NCBI GenBank assembly: GCA_029891385.1
Contig: CM057228.1
Coordinates: forward strand, 17,818,309-17,882,308
DNA length: 64,000 bases
Source: Erythroxylum novogranatense
Taxonomy: Eukaryota > Streptophyta > Magnoliopsida > Malpighiales > Erythroxylaceae
Direction of reading: 5' to 3'
Translations under genes and position numbers: made by a program
Notes under the pieces: generated by a model
Seen by the model: only the letters and a program-made list of their open reading frames with translations
The model's database searches: none
Told to the model about the DNA's origin: nothing
Shown here: one piece after another, positions 32,566-42,303 of the stretch
Position numbering within the stretch: the first letter of the stretch is position 1
Layout of the letters: every line of letters starts with the position of its first letter

Positions 32566-33959
32566 CTAGAATTCGGGAGAAGGGGAGCAACAAGTAGCTA
32601 AAGGAGCAGGAGAAGCCTCAGAAGGGAGCGACACAATGGGAGTAGGAGCAGGACCCGGGGGAGCAACCGAAGGAATATCCTCGCAAGGAAGCTCTTCCCC
32701 TTCGGAGAGCGACACAACGGGAATAGGAGCAGGACCCGGGGGAGCGACCGGAGGAATATCTTCGTAGAGAAGCTCTTCATCGAAGCTGAGATCCAGCTCT
32801 TCGTCCTGAATGGCGTTCCGTTCTCCTTCGGCCTTCTCCCTGACTTCCTCTAAAGAAAGCCCAAAAGCTGCAGGAAGAAGCGGCTCGGCATACTCCTCGA
32901 ATGAAGGGCACACCGACCCCCCAGGAGTGTAGAGTTCGTGGCCCCTCCTCAGAACCGAGAGGGTTATGTCGCAGGCGAGCTCTAAACTCTCCTCGTACAG
33001 AAACCGCCGTTTCCATCGCTTAATCGCCTCGACCCGTTGCATCCTCACAGAACGCCGCACCTCCCGCAGGGTCTCCTCGGCTCTGTCCCTACCCTCCACT
33101 ACGGAGCGGCAATCTTGGCGGAGTTTCTTGTTAGACTCCCGCTCCGCCTCACGGTCTTCCTCCATTCGTCCTTCTCCTCCTCTCCCTTGGCCAGTCGAGC
33201 CAACAAAGTGTCCATCTCCCTCTCCTGGGATTTCTTTTCCTCCTCCAAGGATGCGTTTTGAGCCTGGAGGAGGTCTCTCCCCTCCTTCACCTCCGAAAGC
33301 TCGCCCTTCAAAGCCTTCACCTGATCATGGAGGTCCTGGACTTCCTGGTCCAGAGTCTCCAAACGCTGCAGCACTGCGAAGGCCGTCGTCACACTCCGCA
33401 CACCGAGACGAACGAGCTGAGACCCTAGCTCCAAGTTACTCCTCTTCTCCATGAACCGCTCGTCCACAGGCGGAGTAATCCTCTCAGCAATGTAACGGGA
33501 CACTTCGAGGTCCCCAATTGTGGCATTCTTAGCCAACTTGAGAGCAGACTCCCACTGCCCGGGATTTGCGGCTTGCGCCTTCCCCTTGCCCTTCTTCCCT
33601 TTCCCAGTCCCGGCTCGACTTGCCGGGTCGGACGGTAGATCCCCCAGCCGAACCAACCTTTTCCTCTTAAGAGGAGGACCCGCATCCTCCTCCTCCTCCT
33701 CTGCCAGGACTACTTGGCCCGCGCCGACCGGCACAACTGGCAATGACCCCGAATCAGAAGGTCGGCCCCCGACAGGTGAAACATCCGTCGACACTACGGA
33801 CGAGCCCAACCCCATAGACAAAGCGGCGCCATCGCTAGTCCCCATCTCCGTCCCTTTCTTCTGTACAGCCTGCTTCTTCGACGTGGAGGCCCGGGCGGGA
33901 GCATCTTCCATTCTCACCATGGCTGCACAACGATAAATTAAGTTAGAAAATGAAATCAA
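32566..33959 (-). CDS. Antisense gene of Tat element, distal part (coiled coil)
   Basis: Two overlapping open pieces, 33959-33099 and 33165-32566, read as one product with a frame change in their overlap. A splice acceptor (TTGTGCAG) lies just before CCATGGTGAGAATGGAAG near 33920, so the piece probably begins as a second exon. The product has a Pro/Ser-rich part, a KRKRLVRLGDLP basic patch, a LKLAKNATIGDLEVSRYIAERI helix, a long coiled coil (LETLDQEVQDLHDQVKALKG...EEEKKSQEREMD...), then an acidic Pro-rich tail (two copies of a VAPPGPAP segment) ending at 32566. Extra antisense ORFs like this are known in Tat elements, but their role is not established. Confidence 0.65.
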
Positions 33960-34318
33960 GGCTCAAAAATACAACAATTAGCTCAATCACGAGGAGTCAA
34001 CCGGACGGGGCGGTCTCCTATCCTAGCCCGCTAATTCGAGGAGGGGGGTGGGTGAGAAATGAATTGGCCGAGACTTCAAGTACCCTGCATGGTAGAGTAA
34101 AGTCGTGTCTGCCGAGATCTTTTATACTACCGACCACCTCCCCTCCTCTCTACTAAGAGATATGGTCGACACGTCATTCCATTGCTCGTTAGAGGTACCT
34201 CCACAGTCGAGCTTGAAGGAGGTTCTGGGGCTTCACAAAAAGTACTTCAGACGCTAAGAAGTGACTTTCCGGAGTTCCATCCGGCGATACCGGCATCCTT
34301 TCTTGAAAATGAGGAATC

Positions 34319-34762
34319 TCACCCAATTATGGGGCTCACCCATTTTAAGAAGTGGCGGAGGATGTCAAGCGACGGAGGACAACCGAATTGATGGCATAGC
34401 AGAGCCAAATCATTAATAAACCTCCAGCCATTCGGGGGGATCTGACTCGGCATCAGCTCATAGGCGGCGCACACCTCGTCAATAATCGGAGCGTACGGAA
34501 GCCTCATGCCGCCAACAGAGAAAAAGCTCTCAGATACAGCAAAATACCCGCTCAGATTGCTGAAGATCCGTTCGGTTCCGATGGCCAGCCTAGGCCCCCA
34601 GGACGAAGGAATGTTACACCTAATAATCAACCGCTGCAGTTCCCCTAACCTCATCTTCGATTCACCTCTCAGTACCGCCTCCACAACCAACCCGTCCCTT
34701 CTTTCCTTCGTCGACACTTCCTCGGTACCTCCTACCGTACTTCTAGAACTACCCATTGACAT
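34319..34762 (-). CDS. Antisense gene of Tat element, proximal part (Transposase_28-like domain)
   Basis: The start is placed at the ATG at 34760-34762 (MSMGSSRSTVGG). The product contains LRLPYAPIIDEVCAAYELMP-like sequence: the actual run is GGMRLPYAPIIDEVCAAYEL, followed by PNGWRFINDLALLCHQFG and ILRHFLKWV. This is the signature of the plant domain often labelled putative gypsy-type transposon (Transposase_28, PF04195). A TATA box on the same strand lies about 200 bp upstream. The frame closes at 34319, and the expected continuation is in another frame or across an intron whose donor I cannot place. The gene runs opposite to gag-pol. Confidence 0.7.
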   Translation of the reverse strand: MSMGSSRSTVGGTEEVSTKERRDGLVVEAVLRGESKMRLGELQRLIIRCNIPSSWGPRLAIGTERIFSNLSGYFAVSESFFSVGGMRLPYAPIIDEVCAAYELMPSQIPPNGWRFINDLALLCHQFGCPPSLDILRHFLKWVSPIIG

Positions 34763-34960
34763 GATTACCAAGAAAAGAGCTCTTGAAAAGAACTTTAGAG
34801 GAGGAAGGACGTACCTCTTTGTTGGATGGAGAAAGGGAAATCAAACGACGATTGAATGAAGTTTCCGAAAACTGGGAGCAAGAAAGAACGAACGAAAGCA
34901 GAAGCGTATGCAAGAAGGAAATAAGCGTGAAGAAAACCAAATGGTTCGTCGACCCTAAAC

Positions 34961-34968
34961 ATTTATAG
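34961..34968 (-). promoter_or_regulatory. TATA box for antisense gene
   Basis: The minus strand reads CCCTATAAATGTTTAGG. It is outside the LTR and about 200 bp upstream of the antisense ATG at 34762. A pyrimidine-rich leader follows. This suggests an internal promoter independent of the LTR. Confidence 0.5.
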
Positions 34969-34972
34969 GGAG

Positions 34973-35605
34973 GCACTCGGACGAGCCATCCAATCAAAGT
35001 ATAACACGTGGAGAAAATCCGAGCTATGCTTGGACACGCGGCATGATCCGAGCCATGGAAATTAGGGTTATCCGAAATCCGGAAGGGCGCGTCAGTTGAA
35101 GGGACGCACGAGGCAGCTGTACAACGGTTACAAGGACGATACGTTTCAGATTCTGAACAGCTGTCAAAGGACGTGCGCCGTCAAACAATAAATGCTTCAA
35201 GTACCTTCACACGTCTGCCAATGATGACCATCCGACAGCCCGCTTTTGCGGCGGATCATTCATAATAAGTGGCGAGGCCGATCGGTGGGCACACAATGAT
35301 CGACCGATCTCGAACGGCGAGCTTACGCCAACCGGTCAAGATCTGACGATTCGCTCAACCGGTCGACATCCGGCGATCATGCATAATCGGTTGGTATCTG
35401 ATCGATCGGGACCGCCCAAGCTTTCCCGTGACCGAGCTACAACAACAATGCCCGACCGATCGATTACTTCACGAGCCGACCTACAGACGAGCCATATCTC
35501 AATGTCCGACCGATCGCCCCAATCACGAGCCGTCCTAAGCACGAGCTATAACCTTTACATACTCCTCAGACCCTTCTCTTCGCTCGGACTCGAGGTAGGG
35601 GCTTA
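34973..35605 (+). other. Untranslated 3' region of Tat element and polypurine tract
   Basis: CGATCG-rich sequence between the antisense promoter and the 3' LTR. The polypurine tract is GAGGTAGGGGCTTA at 35592-35605, directly before the LTR. Small open frames here are incidental. Confidence 0.6.
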
Positions 35606-36036
35606 TGGTCGGTCGGCGATCTTTGGGCGGACCCGATCAAGACAACCCTTGGGCCGATCGGTCCATTCTTCATAGAACAAGTCTCGAACCCAACGGCTAA
35701 GACAGGCCCAAGCCCGATCCATGCTCTTCTCAGCCCATCCGCATGTAAGAGACTCCCATGCAAACACGTAAAGGTTTAACCCTAGCGTCCATCCCCTATA
35801 TAAGGTATAATTCTCCCATAACAGAGGTACGCAATCAAAACCTAGCTTTTCTCTACATTGATCAACCTCACCTTCACAAAAATATTGACTTGAGCGTCGG
35901 AGGGGCTAATCGGGACACAACCCCCGACGTGCCTTCTTTGTTTTGCAGGTATCTTCACGTCGGATTAATCACAAAAAGCAACCAGCTCATGGATCCAAAC
36001 GGCAACGTACAGTTCAGCCAAAATCTGGCATAACCA
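35606..36036 (+). repeat. 3' LTR of Tat element
   Basis: Matches 25633-26065 and ends GGCATAACCA, followed by TSD AATTC (36037-36041). TATA box at 35797-35803. Differences from the 5' LTR are concentrated in the first 45 bp. Confidence 0.88.
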
Positions 36037-36560
36037 AATTCAATTACAAATGACTGTTACTCTTGTTTTAAAACGTTGAAATTGGAGTCTTTCAATAATA
36101 CCCACTCAATACTCTTCAACACAATAACCCTATCACTACAATAATACCCACAACCACTCTTCTCTCATCTACTCGTTCATACGTTTTTAATCTTTCAAAA
36201 TTATAATCGTTTTCTATTATCTTAATAGTTCGGCTTAGCATAATGTCATTTGCAATCAATTTTTTCTTTTCATTTTAATAATGAACTTTTTTAATGATAT
36301 TACTTATAATGAAATTGATATTTATAAGTTGCTTTATATAAGTGTGAATGTTTATTATTTAATAAGATCATTTTTAGTCAAAAGTAAAATGTCATATGAA
36401 ATAATTGAACTCATTTAATTGTGTTACAATAAAGTGTAATTAAATTCAATTCTAATATTCTTTGGGTTTGTTCTAAACAATGTAAATTGAATTCAATTCA
36501 ATCTCATTAATATAATTGAATCCAATTACATTAATAAATTCAATTCAAGGTTTTTAACAC
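36037..36560 (+). repeat. Right part of interrupted unit C and AT-rich spacer
   Basis: 36037-36150 continues the copy cut by the Tat element and matches about 25395-25510. After that the DNA is AT-rich, with repeated AATTCAATT motifs near 36480-36550 and no gene. Confidence 0.65.
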
Positions 36561-37009
36561 CTCATTAGTGATTTTTAAGGAAGATCATTATAAGAGAATG
36601 TGACAAAAGTAAAAAATGAGATAGTGAAGTATGTATTGTACAAATGCGAAGGGCTTTAATTTAATATGCTTTTGTTTTATTTAAACTTATAACTCATATT
36701 TAATTTACTTAATCTTTCATAAATTTTAATAATAAAATCAATATTTATTACAAAAAAATTCATAGTCTCAATAAAATTATTTTAAAACTTTTTTATACTT
36801 CTTCAATTATAAAAACAAAATAATATTTATACATGTAAGGCAATAAATCTAATAATTACTTTAAAATTGACAACTATAACCATTATAAAATAAAATTTGA
36901 CAAATATGTGAAAAGTATAAAAATATTGTATTTTAAAGTAAAAGACCACCTTGAACATTTATAGTACATAAATATTAAAATATTTATTTAAAAGATATTA
37001 TATCATATA
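36560..37009 (+). repeat. Duplicated flank, unit A copy 1
   Basis: Contains TTTTTAAGGAAGATCATTAT, AGTATGTATTGTA and GAAGGGCTTTAATTTAATAT, all recurring in order at 37695-38110. No coding content. Confidence 0.75.
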
Positions 37010-37695
37010 TGAAATACAGCAAACTGTTCTGATAGCAACAAAAGATGTGCCTCCTGCCTTTATTATGAAATGAATGGTCTTTTATAGCAATCCCCGGCTT
37101 AAGAAAATATAATGTTTTGAAATGTTGTTGATGCTACAATTAAAAAGCTAATCATTTAAATTTCTATGTTACCATTGGTGATTATAAAATAGGGACCGGT
37201 AAAAAAATATTATTCGTATAAATCTAAAACTATAATGAATTATAGAGGTTATAAATTATACTCTACTAAAATTAAAATTTTGTTGTTTTGACTAATTTCG
37301 TTTTATTTTGATAATTTAAAATATATTATATAATAAAAATATAAAATTACAATTACTATTTTTACAAATATAATTGTATGATATTTTTATTCAATGTATA
37401 TTTTATTTTATTTTATTATAATAGTTTGGTATGGATTATTATAAAATTTATATTCAATTAGTAAGTATAACATTATCTAAATCACATGAGTCATTTAGAA
37501 ACAACCTCTCTACTAGTTAGGGTAAGACTGTGTATTATTAGACATCTCCAAACTCCGCACGTCTACGAGATTTTATTGGGTGTTGTTGTCTTTGTTATTG
37601 TTAAATGCTATCTAAATATAGATTTTAATTTTAGACTATAAATGTTATTATTTTATTAATTATATATTATGAAAAATAATTTCTTCTAATTCATG
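37010..37695 (+). repeat. Duplicated flank, unit B copy 2
   Basis: Second copy of 24565-25290, slightly shorter through small deletions. Its left end repeats DNA from just past the DAR1-like stop codon (GCAACAAAAGATGTGCCTCC), linking this distant block to the gene's 3' flank. Confidence 0.8.
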
Positions 37696-38249
37696 TTAAT
37701 GATTTTTCAGGAAGATTATTGTGAGAGAAGATGATAAAAGTAAAAATGAGATAGTCAAGTATGTATTGTAAAAATGTGAAGGGCTTTAATTTAATATGCT
37801 TTTGTTTTATTTAAACTTATAACTCATATTTAATTTACTTAATCTTTCATAAATTTTAATAATAAAATCGATATTTATTACTAAAATAATTCATATTCAC
37901 AATACAATTATTTTAAAACTTTTTATACTTCTTCACTTATAAAAATAAAATAATATTTATACATGTAAGGCAATAAACCTAATAATTACTTTAAAATTGA
38001 CAACTATAACCATTATAAAATAAAATTTGACAAATATGTGAAAAGTTTAAAAATATTGCATTTTAAAGTAAAAGATATTCTTGAACTTTTATAGTATATA
38101 AATATTAAAAATTATTTAAATAGTATTTAAATAATTTTTAATATTATTTAAATTCATTTTATTTTTATAAATAGATATTAATTTTATATGATATTTTAGT
38201 TATTATAATAACATTTTAAATATTTTATAAACTTAAAATAAAGTTTACT
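37696..38249 (+). repeat. Duplicated flank, unit A copy 2, and AT-rich spacer
   Basis: 37696-38110 matches 36560-37009. The remainder to about 38249 is extremely AT-rich with no features. Confidence 0.7.
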
Positions 38250-38583
38250 TTTTAAAAGGACATGGATGTTGAGAATAGTCATAACAATGATATCAATAAT
38301 AGCTATGAGTTATCTTTTCTTTTGGTACAGAAGATGCGAAAATCAACAGTTAGGTACGACTAAAGACAATTCCTTGAGCATCCGCGCGCAACAAATAGAG
38401 CAAGTCAGTCAGAGAATTAGGCCACACACACTCGCTGTGTACTGTACCCGAGCCCAAACGAGCTAAAAAATCAACACATTGGTTATCTTAGCGAAAAATA
38501 TGGGCGATAGTAAAGTTTGGCAGGGCAGCGAGGTGAGATCGAATGTTAGATATCAAGCAGGCAAGGGGATGATAGGTTAAGAC
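38250..38583 (-). pseudogene. LINE remnant A, 3'-most piece (RNase H end)
   Basis: On the minus strand, a C-terminal RNase H signature (VDFLARLGSG) is readable at about 38445-38480. This is the DFLA motif found at the end of plant L1 RNase H domains. It is the third piece of a LINE whose other parts are at 45001-45099 and 55356-56170. The left limit is approximate and no clear poly(A) tail was found. The TSD of the hAT insertion, GTTAAGAC, is at 38576-38583. Confidence 0.65.
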
Positions 38584-38904
38584 CAATGTTGTAAAAACCA
38601 AACCGGACCGTACGGTCCGACCGGAAAATTTTTAAACCGGTCAGTGGTCTGGTTCGGTTTTTCCTAAAAACCTTTATATATGAAAACCGGCCAGTTTTGG
38701 ATCGGACTGTACGGTCCGGTCCGGTTTGTTTGCAACAACGGAACCGTTGTTCCCCGGAAGCATACTGAACGGAAGAGAAGAGAAGTGACGATGGCGAGGA
38801 TCTTCGTCAGAAATGGCTGAGCTTGTAGAGTTGTAGGAACCAACTAGATTTCTCGAACCCAAGCTCACAACTTTAACATAACATATCAACATAACCAAGA
38901 ACAA

Positions 38905-40978
38905 TGTTAGGCCCCAAATTTTTTTTATGATGTCATTAAACATGATTTGTGGTAATTATGTGATTATGCTTTAATTTGAGTTAATTGAGGGTATTTTGGG
39001 AAGTTACTTATGTTAGAATAGATTTGGGCTTATCTAAGAGGGGTAAGTTGGTCTTTTCCCATGCCTTAGGTTAAGAGGAGAGAAACGAAGAAGAGGGAAA
39101 GAAAGAAAGAAAAAGAAGAGGAAAAGAAGAAGGAAGCGCCGTCGAGAGGAGGAAGAAGAGAAGAAGAAAGAGTTTGCGATTTCAGTGGTTTCGACGATTT
39201 TAAGGCTTCAATCGGTAAGTTTAAGTCCTTTCTATCTTGTTTATGGTTGGATTAAACCTTAGGATCGTGTGGATTAAGTAGAATCGACGGTTTAGGGTTT
39301 TGAGTGGGAAAATTTGGGGAAATCTTTGGGTTAATGATTTTAGGATGGATTGGAAGCTTAGAATGGGTTAGAACTGTGGTAGAGAGCTTGATCTATGCCT
39401 TACATATGTTGCATTTGAGTTTGGAACAGAATCGAGCTTGGGTTATGCAGAAATCTGGGTTTCGGAGCGTATGAATAGCGCCGCGGCGTGTGTGGAAGGG
39501 AGCCACGTCGCGTCGTGTAAATAATTTTACGATTATTCGTCGCGACGTGTAGAGCGCAGGAGTCGTCGCGACGTGTGATAGTTGTTCGTTCGTCGGGACG
39601 AGCGTCTCTTCGTCACGGCGAGCCCCTTTTTCCGAAAATGAGAATTGTTCATTTTTGAGGATATCTTTTGGCATAGATGTCTGATTGAGGTGATTTTGGA
39701 GTCGCTGTGATCTAGAGAATAAGGACTATAAGAAGTATGACAAGGGAAGTTCGGAATTAGCCTTGAAGGGTTCGAAATTTTAGGAGAAGATCGATTATGG
39801 ATTTTAATGTTTTATTTCGGCTTTCTAATCTTTGGATATTGCTATGGATATTAATTGATTGGATGGAAGCTTGGTTGTTTTAGGAAACCAAGGTGACCCG
39901 ATTTTATCGCAAGAGGAAGGACATTCGTGAATTGGATTCTCAAGCGATCTTAGGTGGGTAATATATTTATAGTTATTGTGTGATTAGGCAATTTCTTGCC
40001 TATGTATGAATATATGTTATATGTTATGCATGTTTAATTGTGATAAATAAATGACTTTTGATTTCATATGAGAAGCATGAGATCATGATTTTTGAACATG
40101 TCATGCCTCGACTTCGGTCACGGCATTTTGAATAAATGAGAAACATGAAAGCATGTCATTGATAAAATGATTTTGAGCATGAATCTATGCTTTTGTTTGG
40201 GCGAGAGTGGAACCATTTCGTTCATCACGTGCACGTCGACAAGAGCCTTCTCCCGGCTGCCCGCTTGTGGCCTATGAGCTCCGAATGGACTCATTTCGTT
40301 CAGGATGTAAACTTCGGTTTCTTCCTTTTGTTTCCATGGAACCCTCGAGCCATGGTGATGTACATTGCATATGTGAATTGATCATTGTGAAGCATACTTT
40401 GTGACATAATTATGGATTGAATTAATTGTATTGATTGCTTAAACTGTTTGAGTAGTATATGAATATTTGAATTAAAGTATGTATATATATATAATATATA
40501 TACGTTCATATGCTGGGATTTGTGCTAGTTGCCAATGGCTATAATTATATTAACCACTGAGCTGTGTAGCTCAACCCATTATCTTTCCCCTCCTCAGGTG
40601 CAGATCAGGACGATCGTTGACTTTACGCGGCATCGGAAACTTCAGACAAATTAGGAGCTTTATATTAAGTTAGTATTTTGTTGGCCCTCCGAGCATGTTA
40701 ACATTGAGCATACTCATGTATTTTTGGATTTAGATTTCATTTTGTATTTTGTTATAATTGAGGATACTTGTTGACTTTTCTTAATTTGCAATAGTATGAA
40801 ATCCCTATGGTTATAGGGTCTTTAATGTATGGTTGTGTATGTTCTGGCAATGTATGTATGTATTAATTGATCGATTGTGCCTAAATGTTGGGATCGGGTC
40901 CGCGGTTTGGGGCGCTCGATGCGGGCGCGACCCGAGGGGCAGCCTCAGGATTCGGGCATCCGGGGCCCGGGCCCAACA
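38905..40978. mobile_element. Solo LTR (Gypsy type) nested in the hAT element
   Basis: Starts TGTTAGGCCC, ends GGGCCCAACA (a short inverted terminal repeat) and is flanked by the 5-bp TSD AACAA (38900-38904 and 40979-40983). It has no internal coding region. This is the product expected from LTR-LTR recombination. It has a CpG-rich zone at 39475-39630 with repeated CGTCGCGACG-like motifs resembling the zone in the LTR of the chromovirus at 45100. The orientation is probably plus, from the GGGTATTTTGGGAAG motif near the left end that chromovirus LTRs carry near their start. Confidence 0.9.
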
Positions 40979-41491
40979 AACAAACTTTTTCCGAATTCCA
41001 CTTATGTACCTTGACCCAGACGGCGTCAACTCCTCCCCCTCACCGTTTGCAAACAGAGACTGGTTCTTTCCTTCTCCGACATTCATCCACCGTCAGTCGC
41101 CAAAATCCCCAAAATTCCCTTACCGGTTCTCTACCGCTTCTAGAATCTCCCAACCCTACCTTCACCGCCACCACCCTGACTCCAAGCCTCCGAGGCCACC
41201 ACCGTCGTTGTTGCCGTCGTCGTCAACGTCTCATTCTCGTTCACCAGGTCCACCTTCGACTCCAATTCCTGCTGCTCCGAGTGGCTCTAAGTATGGTGAG
41301 ATTTCCCGACCAGATAGCTTTCTTCGTCGGCCGGAGAAAACAATCTTCAGGACCCTAATAACAAAAAGAGTCTAGATTGAAGGAGGGATTGAAAGGAGAA
41401 TCAAGGTTCTTTGTGTGAGGATAACTTTTATTAATCGAGGTTCTTTGCGTGAGGATAAGTTTGAGGAAGCAAGTAATCATCCTCACGCAAC

Positions 41492-41538
41492 TAATAGTCC
41501 ATTCTTAACTAAAATTTTTAGTTAAGAATGGACTATTA
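41492..41538. repeat. Near-perfect hairpin with a third arm copy
   Basis: TAATAGTCCATTCTTAACTA is followed within 7 bases by its reverse complement. A further copy of the right arm (AGTTAAGAATGGACTATTA) lies at 41564-41582. It may be a MITE remnant. Confidence 0.75.
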
Positions 41539-41809
41539 AGTATTAACTAAAAAAGAATTTTTCAGTTAAGAATGGACTATTAGAGTTGCATTAGGATGGA
41601 GTTTGATTATACACTTATAGTCCAAAAGCGATTCTGAGGGTGTTTAATTAATAATTCATTCTCTACTATGCTACAAATTTATGTACGATTTTAACTTTTA
41701 TTAGAATTCTTGCAACAATCGGCTTTATTACTAGCATTCCATCGTTAACAAAGTCGATTATCTAAAATAATTTGGCTTAACTCCTCTACGGTATTGTGGA
41801 GGTTTGTAA

Positions 41810-42015
41810 GATTTAGAATTCTATTTTATATTAATTTCTATAATATTTAGAATTTTTTATATCAATTTATGGTAGTGATAAGTTTTATAATATTTAGAAC
41901 TCTATTTTATATCAATTTTGTAACATTTAGAACTTTATTTCATATCAATTTCGTAACATTTAAACCTCTATTTCATATCAATTTCGTAATATTTAAAACT
42001 CTATTTCGTATCAAT
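41810..42015 (+). repeat. Minisatellite, about 33-bp unit
   Basis: Five to six imperfect copies of a TATCAATTTCGTAACATTTA-type unit with GAACTCTATTT-like spacing. Confidence 0.7.
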
Positions 42016-42303
42016 TTCTAGCTTTGATAGTTCAGTTATATATACTCTTTCAACTATTCAATTTGTTGATCTAAAGTAGCAATATTGAAAACTAGCAATA
42101 TTTGGTCAAAGCTATTTAAAGTGGAGTAATTGCTGGAGCAAAGTTTAATAAGTAAGTAATATCTGTTGATCTTTTGTGTATCTATTTTGCTGCTGTTGGT
42201 CTTCTTTATTACAATTGATAATGAGAATTATTTAGGTTGCATATTTTTGCCCTAACAGTAGTATACCCAATTATTATTATTTTACTTTTTAGGTTAAATC
42301 ATA

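Larger units (their letters stand above)
25633..36036 (+). mobile_element. Complete Ty3/Gypsy element of the Tat lineage, plus strand
   Basis: LTRs of about 432 bp at 25633-26065 and 35606-36036 both start TGGTCGG and end in CA. The 5-bp TSD AATTC is at 25628-25632 and 36037-36041. The interior has a primer site, gag with a zinc knuckle, protease, RT, RNase H plus a second archaeal-type RNase H, integrase, an 11 x 63-bp tandem array, and an antisense gene before the polypurine tract. The second RNase H, the array and the antisense ORF together are typical of Tat-lineage (Retand/Ogre-like) elements. Stops at 28114-28116 and 29077-29079 and several frameshifts break the polyprotein, so it is not autonomous as written. 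Confidence 0.92.
40984..42303 (+). other. 5' leader of hAT element
   Basis: 40984-41375 is GC-rich and Pro/Ser-coding in an open frame (up to 180 codons from 40833, which begins inside the solo LTR, so that start is not real). It could be a leader exon; CTAAGTATG|GTGAGA near 41298 resembles a donor. 41400-41460 has a short direct repeat (GGTTCTTTG.GTGAGGATAA). 41492-41538 is a hairpin. 41810-42015 is a minisatellite. No transposase homology is seen here. Confidence 0.4.

Noticed and set aside
40833..41375. 180-codon Pro/Ser-rich frame
   Set aside because: It starts inside the solo LTR and crosses its boundary at 40978, so it cannot be an ancient gene. Only the part after 40984 could be a leader exon.
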